Shown here in pieces: positions 1 to 8,800 of a stretch of 64,000 nucleotides of DNA. This stretch comes from Avidehalobacter sp964569265 (lineage in GTDB: Bacteria > Bacillota > Dehalobacteriia > UBA4068 > UBA4997). The stretch lies in assembly GCA_964569265.1 (NCBI GenBank), contig CAZMTO010000002.1:34749-98748 (forward strand). The letters are read 5' to 3'. The notes beneath the pieces are model-generated. The model saw only the letters and a program-made list of their open reading frames with translations, was not told the DNA's origin and ran no database searches. Position numbers and translations under genes: made by a program. Each line of letters opens with the position of its first letter. Position 1 is the stretch's first letter.

Positions 1-169
1 AAATATCGGCTAAGCTTGCCAGCAGCGAAACATCGGGCAAACCAAGGCCGCGTTCCCATTTGCTGATGGTGCGGTCAGATATATGCAGCATATCGGCTAA
101 CTGCTTTTGGGTTATTTGTCGGCTGTGGCGCAGGGCGGCAATAAGCTCGCCGGTTTTTTGTGTGTCCAT
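1..169 (-). CDS. XRE-family HTH regulator (N-terminal part only)
   Basis: The frame runs off the left edge of the window, so only the first 56 residues are visible. It starts at an ATG preceded by a strong Shine-Dalgarno (TAAGGAGATG on the minus strand, about 178-187). The visible part is a Cro/C1-type helix-turn-helix: LRHSRQITQKQLADMLHISD, then TISKWERG and LPDVSLLASLADI, the usual helix 2-3-4 pattern. It is probably a DNA-binding regulator. Its target and C-terminal domain cannot be seen. Confidence 0.85.
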   Translation of the reverse strand, partial: MDTQKTGELIAALRHSRQITQKQLADMLHISDRTISKWERGLGLPDVSLLASLADI

Positions 170-280
170 AAAGTTATCATCTCCTTAATGGTATTGGTAT
201 GGCTTACAGCCTTATGGTAGCATAAGCGGCAGGGCTTGGCAACAAACGCATAGTAGAGTTGCAGATAAAGCAGCTGCACA

Positions 281-307
281 AAAAAAGCCCCGGCAGTCAG
301 CCGGGGC
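281..307 (-). terminator. Rho-independent terminator after prsA-like gene
   Basis: An 8-bp GC stem (GCCCCGGC/GCCGGGGC, 287-294 and 300-307) with a 5-nt loop is followed on the minus strand by a T tract (281-286). It lies just past the stop codon of the foldase gene and closes the pth-mfd-prsA operon. Confidence 0.85.
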
Positions 308-319
308 AGGGTATAAAAT

Positions 320-1444
320 TTAGTTGGTAGTTTGCAATTTAAGCTCAGCGACCTGTTCATCGGTATCGGTGTTGCTGTCGGTGTCGGTATTTGCATCGGC
401 GTCAGTATCAGCATCGGTGTCCGCGTCGGTATCATCTTCGGCGGGGGTGTAAGTATACTGGCGGGTGTAATCCATAGTTACTTCGGCAGTCTGCATAGCT
501 TCGTCTACAGCCTGGCTGTAGCGGGCATAACGCTCGTCGCCCAACTGTTCTTCAACAATGGTTTCGCGGGCGGCTTCGGCACCTTCGTTTTTATCCAGCA
601 GCTTAATAATGTGGTAGCCAAACGAAGATTTTACCGGCTCGTCGCAAAGCTGGCCAATCTCAGTAAGCTTAAAGGCTGCATCGCTGAATTCGGCAACATA
701 GGGGCTGGCGGTTTTGCTTACATACTGGCCAAGGTCACCGCCGGTAGCCTGAGTGCTGTCCGGGTTGTTAGCGGCTGCCAAATCTTCAAACTTGGCGGTA
801 CCGTCTTTAAGCTGCTTTAACATATCGTCGGCAGTGGCTTTGGCTGCTGCCCACGCGGCATCATCGCTGTTGCCGGCATCGTCAGCTTCCGGCTGAATAA
901 GGATGTGCGCAAATTTGTAGGTGTTGTATTGGTCGGGGTTGGCGTTATAAATTTCGGCAATCTCGGTATCGCTAAGGGTAAGGTCGGCATTAAGCTGGTT
1001 ATACAGGGCATCGGCCAACAGTTGATATTCCAGTATCCACTTAACGTCGCTTTCGGTCATATTATAGCCGGTAAGCCAGGTGTTCCATTCGGTTTCGCCG
1101 CCAAAGTTAGCTTTTTCTTCAGCCATAGCATCGTTTACGGCGCTGCTGTCTACTTCGATGCCGCTTTTTTTAGCCAAATCCACAACAACGGCAATTTCGG
1201 TAGCAATATCTACGCCCTGTTCTTCTATCATACTCATATACATTGCACCGGTTTCGTCGGTTAAATCAACGCCGTAGTTGGTAAGATAATCACGCCCGGC
1301 GTTTATGTAGTAATTCATAACACCCTGCGGAACCTCTACACCGTTAATTACCATAGCAGTTTGTGACTTTGCACCGCAGCCGCACAGACTGAACACCGCC
1401 AAAAGGGTGCATACAGCAAGCAGTACAGATAAAATTTTCTTCAT
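320..1444 (-). CDS. prsA: PrsA-like peptidyl-prolyl isomerase lipoprotein
   Basis: The 374-residue exported foldase begins with a lipoprotein signal (MKKILSVLLAV, then FSLCGC with the lipobox Cys near residue 22). An N-terminal SurA/PrsA chaperone-like region follows (about 40-165), then a parvulin PPIase domain (about 175-285) with the typical FAHILIQ start, GGDLGQY and FGYHIIKLLDK end. It should help fold secreted proteins at the outer face of the membrane. The C-terminus is odd: an Asp/Thr/Ala repeat (residues 337-362) with no sign of fold. It lies downstream of mfd, the order seen in many Bacillota. The start has an AGGA-type ribosome site (1450-1456). Confidence 0.9.
   Translation of the reverse strand: MKKILSVLLAVCTLLAVFSLCGCGAKSQTAMVINGVEVPQGVMNYYINAGRDYLTNYGVDLTDETGAMYMSMIEEQGVDIATEIAVVVDLAKKSGIEVDSSAVNDAMAEEKANFGGETEWNTWLTGYNMTESDVKWILEYQLLADALYNQLNADLTLSDTEIAEIYNANPDQYNTYKFAHILIQPEADDAGNSDDAAWAAAKATADDMLKQLKDGTAKFEDLAAANNPDSTQATGGDLGQYVSKTASPYVAEFSDAAFKLTEIGQLCDEPVKSSFGYHIIKLLDKNEGAEAARETIVEEQLGDERYARYSQAVDEAMQTAEVTMDYTRQYTYTPAEDDTDADTDADTDADANTDTDSNTDTDEQVAELKLQTTN
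359..436 (-). repeat. Asp-Thr-Ala coding repeat in the PrsA-like tail
   Basis: This short in-frame repeat encodes units of DTDA and NTDTDS at residues 337-362 of the foldase. It is acidic and low in complexity, so probably disordered. Repeats of this kind often vary in copy number between strains. Confidence 0.8.
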
Positions 1445-1501
1445 AGTTTGTCCTCCGTATCACATAAAAAATTAGGTTAAACCCACAGCTATATTGTACA
1501 C

Positions 1502-4500
1502 TTATTCTGCATTATTTGCAAGATGTTTTGATTGGTTTTTGGCGACTTGGGCCGATAAATATGCCAAAAAATCGGTTATTTCCGCAATTTTTGCAGCATC
1601 GGTGCGGGCATTAAGTGCCAGATTTATCTTCAGTTCGCCTTTGCCGACAAAACGCAGGCTTTTACCAAAGCGGTCGGCAATGCTAAGCATGGCAGGCCCG
1701 TCAAAGGGGGTTTGTTTGCCAAAGTTAAGCGTAAGCTGGCGCGCAGGTGCCGTAAGCGACTTGGCACCTATGGCTTCGGCCAGATTACGGATGTTTAGTA
1801 TGCCAAACAGGTTAATTATCTGGCGCGGCGGCTCACCAAAGCGCTCGGTAAGCTCGGCTAACAGGGGTGCCGTTTGTGAGGCATTGGCAAGGGCGGCAAT
1901 TTTGTTATAAACCTCAAATTTAAGGGCATCTTCGGGTATATAGCTGTCGGGTATATAGGCATCAATACCTATATCCAGTCGTAAATCGGCAGTGGGCGGC
2001 TTGGGTGTGGCTTCGCCCATGCCCTGTTCTATGGCTTCGTTCACCAGCTTGCAATACATATCAAAGCCTACGGCGGCAATATGGCCGTGTTGTTCGGCAC
2101 CCAAAAGGTTACCGGCACCGCGTATCTCCAAATCTCGCATAGCAATTTTAAAGCCGGCACCAAGCTGGGTAAAGTCACGTATGGCGGCCAAACGGCGGCG
2201 GGCATCGTCGGGTAGCTGCCGCCCTGGCCGGTAGGTAAAATAAGCAAAAGCCTGCCGCTTGGAACGCCCCACGCGCCCACGTAGCTGGTATAGCTGGGCC
2301 AAACCAAAGTTTTCGGCATTTTCCACTATCAGGGTGTTAACGTTGGGTATATCCAGCCCGGATTCGGCAATGGTGGTGCATAGCAAAACATCGGCGCGCC
2401 CTTCTAAAAAGTCCGTCATTATCGGTTTTAGCTGGGCCTCGGTCATTTGGCCGTGTGCCGCCAAAATGCGCGCTGTCGGCACAAGCTCGGCCAGCTCGGT
2501 CTGTTTTTCGGCAATGCTTTTTACGCTGTTAAAAATATAATACACTTGCCCGCCGCGGGCAATTTCTCTTTCGATGGCGTTTTTTATCAGGCGTTTGTTG
2601 TGTTCAATAACATAGGTTTCCACCGGCAGACGGTCTTTGGGCGGGGTGGTAATAACCGACATATCACGCATGCCCACCAGCGACATATGCAGGGTGCGCG
2701 GTATGGGCGTGGCCGAAAGCGTAAGAACATCAATAGAGCCTTTAAGCTGCTTGATTTTTTCCTTATGGGCAACACCAAAGCGCTGTTCTTCGTCTACCAG
2801 CAGCAGCCCCAGCGCCTTAAATTTAACATCTTTAGAAAGTAAACGGTGCGTGCCGATAAGAATATCAGCGGTACCGTCGGCCAGGGCAGCCAGATTTTGC
2901 TTTTGCTGTTTGGCGCCCACAAAACGGCTTAGCATTACTATTTTTACCGGGTAGTTGGCAAAACGGGCGCAAAAATTGTTGTAGTGCTGTTCGGCCAGCA
3001 GGGTGGTCGGAGAAAGCATTGCTACCTGTTTGCCGTCTTGCACGGCTTTAAAGGCGGCGCGCATAGCCAGTTCGGTTTTGCCATAGCCGACATCGCCGCA
3101 AAGCAGCCTGTCCATAGGCTTGGGGCTTTGCATATCGCGCTTTATATCTTCTAATGCAGATAACTGACCGGGGGTTTCTTCGTATTCAAAGGCATCTTCA
3201 AATTCTCGCTGCCAGTTGGTATCGGGAGAAAATGCAAACCCGGTGGCCTGTTCACGCGCGGCATAAAGGCGCAGCAGCTCGTCGGCCATATCCTGCACCG
3301 ATGCTTTTACTTTGGCTTTGGTTTTTTCCCACTGGTTGCCGCCAAGGCGGTTAAGCTTGGGGGCACCGCTGTCGCTGCCGATATATTTTTGTACCAGATG
3401 CATTTGCTCTACTGGTATAAACAGCTTGTCACCGGCGGCATATTCAATTTTAAGATAATCCGCGGTGACCGAATCGGCGGTAACACGTTCTATGCCCATA
3501 AAGCGGCCCACACCGTGGTTGGTATGCACAATATAGTCGCCCGGTTTAATTTCTACAAAGGCGTTAATGTCGGTATCGCTGCGTTTGGCCTTGCGGTTGT
3601 GCTTTACGGTTTTGCCCAAAAGCTCGCGTTCGGTAAGCACCACCAGCTTGCCGGCAGGGTAGCAAAAGCCGCTGCCGGGCGCACACACACCAATGGCGGC
3701 TTCGGGGTAATCGTGGTCGCTTAGTATGCTGCGCAGGTTGCCGGCCCTGAGCTTAGACCCTGCACAAAAAAAGATGTGCCAGCCCTGCTTACGCCATTTG
3801 GCTAAATCTTCGGCAAAAAGGGGTATTTGCCCCACATAAGACGGCGCCCCCGTGGCTTTTACAGCAATATGCTCGTTTTGCTTTAGGCGGCTGGCGGCTT
3901 CTAACTGCATAATTGAGGCGTGCGGCCGGCTGTTAAGGCGGTTAATTATCTCGTCAGCCGTAAGATAATCTTCGGCAATGGCGGCAAGCTCCTGCTTTTT
4001 AAGGCGGCGGCTGTCTACCAGAGAATCAAGGTAAATATTGCGTTCCTGTTCGGTTTCGCACAGGGTTTGTTCGCAGGCGGCTGCTTCATCTATCAGCAGC
4101 AGCATATCGGGCGGCAGGTAATCTAAAAAAGAAGCCGCAGCATTGGTAACATTGCAGGGATAAAGCTCTAAGGTGCGGTTGCAGGGTGCGCCGGAACGCT
4201 GCGTGGTGGGGTCAAAGTAGCGCATAGTTTCCAGTTCGGTATCAAAAAAATCCAAACGCACGGGGGTTTCCCACCCGATAGGAAAAATGTCGGCAATGCC
4301 GCCGCGGCAGGCAAAGGTACCGGGGGCATCTATCATAGTTTCACGCGTGTAACCAAGCTCGGTAAGGCGGCGGGCAAGGTCGTCAAGCTCGATATTGGCA
4401 CCGGGGGCAAGGGTAAGCACCTGTTCGGCAAAGGTGGCGCGGGCCTGCAAACGGCAAAGCAGGGCGGCTGCCGGCACAATAACACAAACCGGCTGCGGCT

Positions 4501-4849
4501 TTAGCAGGGCGGCAAGGGTGTTTACACGTGCGGTTAAAACGTCGGCATCGGGTTTAAAGCCGTTTAGCGGTGACAAATTTACCGCCGGAAACAGCAACAC
4601 CTGTGCGGCTTTATCCGGCGGCAGCATAGCCAATATATCCTCCTGCCGTTCGGCGGCACGGGCGGTATCGGGCACAATTATGCAGGTGCTTTGGCCGCCT
4701 ATGTGCAGCCGGGCGCTTATGGCAGCAGCGGTAAAGGTATCGGCCGGGCCAACAGCAAACGGAAAATTTGCAGCCTTAAACAGTCGGCAAAGGTTTTCGT
4801 CGTTGGCCAGGCATTTTAATAATTCGGTTTTAAAATCAGTTTCTTGCAT
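1502..4849 (-). CDS. mfd: Transcription-repair coupling factor Mfd
   Basis: The 1115-residue protein has the normal family length. It removes RNA polymerase stalled at DNA damage and recruits UvrA. Visible parts in order: UvrB-like N-terminal region; CarD-like RNA polymerase interaction domain (GDYIVHTNHGVGRFMGIERV, about 440-460); RecG-like motor with Walker A GDVGYGKTE, DEEQ box (VDEEQRFGV) and SATPIPRT; helicase motif VI QLRGRVGRSKRQAFAYF; and the C-terminal TRCF domain. It sits between pth and prsA, a common operon order. The ATG start follows a weak Shine-Dalgarno (AAAAGGA). Confidence 0.98.
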   Translation of the reverse strand: MQETDFKTELLKCLANDENLCRLFKAANFPFAVGPADTFTAAAISARLHIGGQSTCIIVPDTARAAERQEDILAMLPPDKAAQVLLFPAVNLSPLNGFKPDADVLTARVNTLAALLKPQPVCVIVPAAALLCRLQARATFAEQVLTLAPGANIELDDLARRLTELGYTRETMIDAPGTFACRGGIADIFPIGWETPVRLDFFDTELETMRYFDPTTQRSGAPCNRTLELYPCNVTNAAASFLDYLPPDMLLLIDEAAACEQTLCETEQERNIYLDSLVDSRRLKKQELAAIAEDYLTADEIINRLNSRPHASIMQLEAASRLKQNEHIAVKATGAPSYVGQIPLFAEDLAKWRKQGWHIFFCAGSKLRAGNLRSILSDHDYPEAAIGVCAPGSGFCYPAGKLVVLTERELLGKTVKHNRKAKRSDTDINAFVEIKPGDYIVHTNHGVGRFMGIERVTADSVTADYLKIEYAAGDKLFIPVEQMHLVQKYIGSDSGAPKLNRLGGNQWEKTKAKVKASVQDMADELLRLYAAREQATGFAFSPDTNWQREFEDAFEYEETPGQLSALEDIKRDMQSPKPMDRLLCGDVGYGKTELAMRAAFKAVQDGKQVAMLSPTTLLAEQHYNNFCARFANYPVKIVMLSRFVGAKQQKQNLAALADGTADILIGTHRLLSKDVKFKALGLLLVDEEQRFGVAHKEKIKQLKGSIDVLTLSATPIPRTLHMSLVGMRDMSVITTPPKDRLPVETYVIEHNKRLIKNAIEREIARGGQVYYIFNSVKSIAEKQTELAELVPTARILAAHGQMTEAQLKPIMTDFLEGRADVLLCTTIAESGLDIPNVNTLIVENAENFGLAQLYQLRGRVGRSKRQAFAYFTYRPGRQLPDDARRRLAAIRDFTQLGAGFKIAMRDLEIRGAGNLLGAEQHGHIAAVGFDMYCKLVNEAIEQGMGEATPKPPTADLRLDIGIDAYIPDSYIPEDALKFEVYNKIAALANASQTAPLLAELTERFGEPPRQIINLFGILNIRNLAEAIGAKSLTAPARQLTLNFGKQTPFDGPAMLSIADRFGKSLRFVGKGELKINLALNARTDAAKIAEITDFLAYLSAQVAKNQSKHLANNAE

Positions 4850-4919
4850 AGATACATCCTTTTGCTTAGCGCAACTCTGCTCTATCGGTTATACATATAT
4901 TATGATTTGGGGCGGTCTG

Positions 4920-5510
4920 TCATTCTGCCGGGCGGGCTTTTTTGCCGGGCTTTTTATTAAACCTGTTCATAGCGGCAGCCGGGCCGTCTTCTACCCAGCA
5001 CAATGCCGCCTGAGCTGCGGTTTTAACTGCCGGGCGCAGGGCGTTTTGTTCATCTTCGGTAAATTTGCCCAGCACATAGTTTATAACATCACCGTGCTGG
5101 GGGTGGCCAATGCCCAGCTTTATACGGGCAATGTTCTGGTCGTTGCCCACCATACTTATAATATCCTTCATACCGTTGTGGCCGCCGGCCGAACCCTTTT
5201 GCCGCATACGCATATCGCCGCAGGGCAAATCCATATCATCAAAAATAACCAGCAGATCTTCGGTATCAAGCTTATAAAAATCCATTGCGGCGCGCACTGC
5301 CTGCCCGCTTTTGTTCATATAGGTTTGCGGCAGCAGCAGCAGCAATTTTTCTCCGTGATAATTTACCTCGGCAATACGGGCAAAAAATTTTTCCTTATTA
5401 AATTCGGCACCAAGCTCGTCGGCCAAATAGCCAAGGGTTATAAAGCCGATATTGTGGCGGGTGTTTTGATATTCGGCACCGGGGTTGCCCAAGCCTACTA
5501 AAAGTTTCAT
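4920..5510 (-). CDS. pth: Peptidyl-tRNA hydrolase
   Basis: The 196-residue cytosolic enzyme releases tRNA from peptidyl-tRNAs that drop off the ribosome. It has the family start MKLLVGLGNPGAEYQNTRHN, with the catalytic His in NTRHNIGF, and the substrate-binding segments QTYMNKSG and GSAGGHNGMK with the conserved GHNG. Its length is typical. It is the first gene of the pth-mfd-prsA operon, with a Shine-Dalgarno AAGGAGATAC upstream of the ATG. Confidence 0.98.
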   Translation of the reverse strand: MKLLVGLGNPGAEYQNTRHNIGFITLGYLADELGAEFNKEKFFARIAEVNYHGEKLLLLLPQTYMNKSGQAVRAAMDFYKLDTEDLLVIFDDMDLPCGDMRMRQKGSAGGHNGMKDIISMVGNDQNIARIKLGIGHPQHGDVINYVLGKFTEDEQNALRPAVKTAAQAALCWVEDGPAAAMNRFNKKPGKKARPAE

Positions 5511-5698
5511 ATAAAAAGTATCTCCTTAATAATATTAAATATTGCGGGTGTTTTTTTGCTTATCTTACTATTATAACAAAAAAAACAGCGACTGAAAAGG
5601 GGCAAGGCGGGCGGCAGCGGCAGATATTTTGGCATATTTTGACCGGTGTGGCATAAATATTGCTAAGCGCCGGGCGGCGGATAAAGGAGGTTGCAGCT

Positions 5699-6427
5699 AT
5701 GGCAAAATTACTGATAAATAAAACAGGCGGAGCAGCAGAAGCAGCGGAAATAAGCGCGCTGGCCCTGCCGGATATGCCGGTGTACAGCGTAAACGAAGCA
5801 GAAGCAATAGGCCGCGTTAAAGAGGTGATTATAGACCCCGATGCCAAGTGTTTGCTGGCTTTGGCGGTAGATAAGGGCGGTTGGTATCACGATGTGCGGA
5901 TGATACCGGCCGGCAAAATAAGCATTTTGGGTGACGATGCCGTTATGCTTGACGAACGCAGGGTTACTGTGCCGCCGCCGGATTTGCCCAAAATAGTGCA
6001 GAATATTAAGCACCCCTGCAATATTATAGGGGCGCGGCTGGTAAGCGAGGACGGGCGTGTTTTTGGTCGGGCGGAAAATTTTTATATAAGCCGCGAAAAT
6101 GGCAAAATAAGCCGCATAGAGATATACGGCGGGCTGCTGGGGCGGCTGTGGGCCGGTAAAATAACCCTTGATGCCGCGCATATTTTAACCGTGGGCACTG
6201 ATACGGTGGTGGTGGACGCGGCGGCAGCGGCAGATTTGCAGCCGGAGGCCGGGGTATTAAAGGTAAACTTTAAGGCAGTGGCGGATATGGCCGGGCAGGG
6301 GGCGCAAAATTTTGGCAGCCTGCGGCATAAAACCCGGCAGCGCTTAAAAGAAATAGCAGCAGCACGGCGTGAAAGTCCGGCAGCGGGCGAGGTTGCCGAT
6401 AATGCTGCCGGTGTGGCCAATTTGTAA
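5699..6427 (+). CDS. PRC-barrel domain protein (two repeats)
   Basis: The 242-residue soluble protein has two PRC-barrel-like halves. The first starts near MPVYSVNEAEAIGRVKEVII, the second near IIGARLVSEDGRVFGRAENF. A basic, Ala-rich C-terminal tail follows (RQRLKEIAAARR). PRC barrels act in RNA processing and in sporulation proteins such as YlmC, but no specific role can be assigned. The ATG at 5699 is chosen because AAAGGAGG lies at 5684-5690. An upstream in-frame ATG lacks a ribosome site. It is divergent from pth, and a terminator follows. Confidence 0.8.
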   Translation: MAKLLINKTGGAAEAAEISALALPDMPVYSVNEAEAIGRVKEVIIDPDAKCLLALAVDKGGWYHDVRMIPAGKISILGDDAVMLDERRVTVPPPDLPKIVQNIKHPCNIIGARLVSEDGRVFGRAENFYISRENGKISRIEIYGGLLGRLWAGKITLDAAHILTVGTDTVVVDAAAAADLQPEAGVLKVNFKAVADMAGQGAQNFGSLRHKTRQRLKEIAAARRESPAAGEVADNAAGVANL

Positions 6428-6437
6428 TGCGGCAAAG

Positions 6438-6470
6438 GTGTACCGTCGGCAATGGCGGTACGCTTTTTTT
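6438..6470 (+). terminator. Rho-independent terminator after PRC-barrel gene
   Basis: An 8-bp stem (GTGTACCG/CGGTACGC, 6438-6445 and 6456-6463) with a 10-nt loop is followed by seven T residues. Confidence 0.85.
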
Positions 6471-6533
6471 GCATAAAACAGCGGGCTTTGCGGCATAATA
6501 GCGGCAGAATACAGGTATGCCGGGGGTGTTGCA

Positions 6534-7109
6534 ATGCGCAGGTTTTGGTTTGGATTATCACTGGTGCTGGTGTTTATGTTTGCGGCGGTGTCATCGTATA
6601 TATTTTTTGTGTTTACGGGTGCCGCACCGGAAGTGGACAAGCCGTATAAAGCGGTCGGTGGGCCGGGCGAGATGGGTGAAGCAGTGCCGCGGGTTACCGC
6701 CGATATGACACTGAACGTAAGGGAAAGCTATGCCTGCGGTTATATCACCGACCGAACGCTTGCCGGCAACAGCGAGTTTTTGGGCTTATCCTTTGACCAA
6801 CTGACCAAGGAGGGCTGGAACGTGGCCCGTACCGGCGAAAATCGGCTGGAGCTGGTGCGCCAATACGCCGATATCTGCCCGATAGAGCAGCAGAAGCGTT
6901 TGCTGAAAAAGACGGAGCGCGGTATTGCGGTGTATGCCGGTACGGCGGAGCATTTGGGCGCTATGCTGCTGGAAATGCCTACCGACTTTGCCGAGCTGCC
7001 GCCGGATATGAACACGGCGCTGGCTAAAGACGGTTATGCCGTGAACAGTGACACCGAGCTTAATGAGCTGCTGGAAAGCCTTGACGAAACCGTACACCGC
7101 GAACCGTAG
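6534..7109 (+). CDS. BofC C-terminal domain protein, membrane anchored
   Basis: The 191-residue protein has one N-terminal membrane segment (residues 5-28) and an extracytoplasmic part. The C-terminal half (about 115-188) matches the BofC C-terminal domain pattern: GIAVYAGTAEHLG, then PTDFAELPPDMNTALAKDGY, then V-S-EL-LLESL. In Bacillus, BofC restrains the SpoIVB protease in sigma-K signalling during sporulation. Here only the C-terminal domain is recognised, so the exact role is inferred. It is preceded by GGGGGTG near the ATG. Confidence 0.7.
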   Translation: MRRFWFGLSLVLVFMFAAVSSYIFFVFTGAAPEVDKPYKAVGGPGEMGEAVPRVTADMTLNVRESYACGYITDRTLAGNSEFLGLSFDQLTKEGWNVARTGENRLELVRQYADICPIEQQKRLLKKTERGIAVYAGTAEHLGAMLLEMPTDFAELPPDMNTALAKDGYAVNSDTELNELLESLDETVHREP

Positions 7110-7206
7110 CTGCGTGTGGGGCAATGCCTTGCCAATATGTTTAAGGTGTGCTAAAATAAAGGCGCAGGCAGCATGGTAAACAGCAGTTTAAAAGGCGGTG
7201 ATGTTA

Positions 7207-7491
7207 ATGCTGGCAGGTATTTGTGAATATCAATTATTTTTACCCAATGCACATTCGCTTAAACAAAAACGTATGCTTATAAAAAGCCTGTTGGCGCGGC
7301 TGCACAACAAATTTAATGCCGCCGCCTGTGAAGCCGCCGAACAGGAGCTTTGGCAAAGTGCTGTTATAGGTGTGGCGGTGGTGGGCAACAGCCGCCGCCA
7401 TATAGAAAGTATGCTGGATAATATTACCGATTTTGTTGAAGGGTTTTCTCCGGAGATTGAATTGGTATCGGTACAAAAAGACGTATTATAA
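7207..7491 (+). CDS. ylxP: DUF503 / YlxP-like protein
   Basis: This is a small cytosolic protein of 94 residues. It matches the DUF503 pattern: a short beta strand MLAGICEYQLFLP, then HSLKQKRMLIKSLLARLHNK, and AVVGNSRRHIESMLDNI. Members usually lie near ribosome-maturation genes (rbfA, infB), and their function is unclear. ATG 7207 is preferred over GTG 7198 and ATG 7201 because GGCGG (7194-7198) is then 8 nt upstream, and because homologues begin right before the first strand. Confidence 0.85.
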   Translation: MLAGICEYQLFLPNAHSLKQKRMLIKSLLARLHNKFNAAACEAAEQELWQSAVIGVAVVGNSRRHIESMLDNITDFVEGFSPEIELVSVQKDVL

Positions 7492-7538
7492 ATATATATT
7501 ACAGAAAAATATTATAAAGATTAAAGAGGTTTTACATA

Positions 7539-8087
7539 ATGAAGCATAACGATAAAATTGCCGATTTGGAATTTGCCGATGCCGCGCATACGCCGCACCC
7601 AAAAGAAAAGCCGGAAAAACCGGCGCGGCTTAATGTGGTGCTGTATCAGCCGGAAATTCCGGCCAACACCGGCAATATTGGCCGCACCTGTGCCATTACC
7701 GGCGTGGCCCTGCATTTGATAGAGCCGCTGGGCTTTGATTTGTTTGACCGCCGCGCGCGCCGCAGCGGTTTGGATTATTGGGACAAGCTGGATTTGTATG
7801 TTTACCGCGATTGGCAGGATTTTTTGGCCAAAAACCCCGGTGCCGAAATTTTTTTGGCTACCACGCACGGCAGCGTGCCGTATAACAAGGTGGCCTACCC
7901 CAAGGGAGCATATTTGGTGTTTGGGCGAGAAACTGCCGGTCTGCCGGAGGAAATTCATAACGCTTACCCGGGGCGGCGGGTGCGTATACCTATGCGGCCG
8001 GAATTCCGCTCGTTTAATCTTTCTAATTCGGCGGCGGTGCTGGTGTTTGAGGCTTTGCGCCAACAGAATTTTGAAGGGCTGGAATAG
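7539..8087 (+). CDS. trmL: tRNA (cytidine(34)-2'-O)-methyltransferase TrmL
   Basis: The 182-residue SPOUT-class enzyme methylates the wobble ribose of tRNA-Leu using S-adenosylmethionine. Its core starts at LNVVLYQPEIPANTGNIGRT and has the family signatures LIEPLGF, FGRETAGLP and the knot segment IPMRPEFRSFNLSNSAAV. An N-terminal extension of about 28 charged residues is unusual for the family. Its stop codon overlaps the GTG of the next gene by one base, so the two are co-translated. Confidence 0.93.
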   Translation: MKHNDKIADLEFADAAHTPHPKEKPEKPARLNVVLYQPEIPANTGNIGRTCAITGVALHLIEPLGFDLFDRRARRSGLDYWDKLDLYVYRDWQDFLAKNPGAEIFLATTHGSVPYNKVAYPKGAYLVFGRETAGLPEEIHNAYPGRRVRIPMRPEFRSFNLSNSAAVLVFEALRQQNFEGLE

Positions 8088-8734
8088 TGGCTATGCAGGA
8101 TAGAGCGGATATAATTACTATTGCCGAGCCGGTGCAGGCCGAGCTTGTCGAGAAAAAATCGCGGTTTATAGGCTATGCGGCCCCTGCCCCCACCGAGGCA
8201 GCAGCGCAGGCGTTTTTGCAGGAGATAAGAACCTGCCACCGTGATGCCACGCATAACTGCTACGCTTATCAGGTGGGAGAATTTAACCAGTATCAGCGCT
8301 CATCAGACGACGGTGAACCGTCGGGTACGGCGGGGCGCCCCATTTTAGAGGTGATAAAGGGCAGCGGTTTAGCTAACGTTATTGTGGTGGTAACGCGCTA
8401 TTTTGGCGGCACATTGCTGGGCACGGGCGGCCTGGTGCGGGCGTATTCGGCGGCAGCAGCAGCGGCTTTGGCGGCGGCACAGCCGGTGCGTTTAATTGCG
8501 GCAGCAGAATATTCTCTGACGGTGGAATACCAGCATTGGCAGCGTTTGCAGGCCTGGCTGGCGGCTAAAGATTGCCCGGTGCAGGATGTGCGCTTTACCG
8601 ATAAAGTAGATGTGCGTTTTACCGTGCCGCTGGCTATGACCAATGGCCTTGCGGAGCAGTTGGCTGAGCTGCTTAATTGCCGGCCGACACTTATGCTGCT
8701 GGATGATACGGCGGTAATGTGCCAAAAATTATAG
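8087..8734 (+). CDS. yigZ: YigZ / IMPACT family protein
   Basis: The 215-residue protein has the IMPACT (UPF0029) N-terminal domain: KKSRFIGYAAPAPTEAAAQA, then DATHNCYAYQVG, SDDGEPSGTAGRPIL and the conserved VTRYFGGTLLGTGGLVRAYS. A smaller C-terminal ferredoxin-like domain follows. Its role is uncertain; members bind nucleic acid or ribosomes. GTG 8087 is chosen because GAAGGG (8073-8078) lies 8 nt upstream, although an ATG at 8093 is possible. Confidence 0.92.
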   Translation: MAMQDRADIITIAEPVQAELVEKKSRFIGYAAPAPTEAAAQAFLQEIRTCHRDATHNCYAYQVGEFNQYQRSSDDGEPSGTAGRPILEVIKGSGLANVIVVVTRYFGGTLLGTGGLVRAYSAAAAAALAAAQPVRLIAAAEYSLTVEYQHWQRLQAWLAAKDCPVQDVRFTDKVDVRFTVPLAMTNGLAEQLAELLNCRPTLMLLDDTAVMCQKL

Positions 8735-8755
8735 TTATATAAAATAAGCATATAA

Positions 8756-8783
8756 AAGACCCACCGGCATTGCGGTGGGTCTT
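8756..8783. terminator. Bidirectional terminator between yigZ and the AraC-type gene
   Basis: An 11-bp perfect stem (AAGACCCACCG/CGGTGGGTCTT) with a 6-nt loop lies between converging genes. The flanks are only moderately T/A rich. Confidence 0.75.
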
Positions 8784-8800
8784 GCTGTTGTTGGGCAAAA

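Noticed and set aside
4395..5501. Long plus-strand open frame (368 codons) across mfd and pth
   Set aside because: It is antisense to two clearly conserved genes, its product is low complexity without any recognisable fold, and it lacks a ribosome site.
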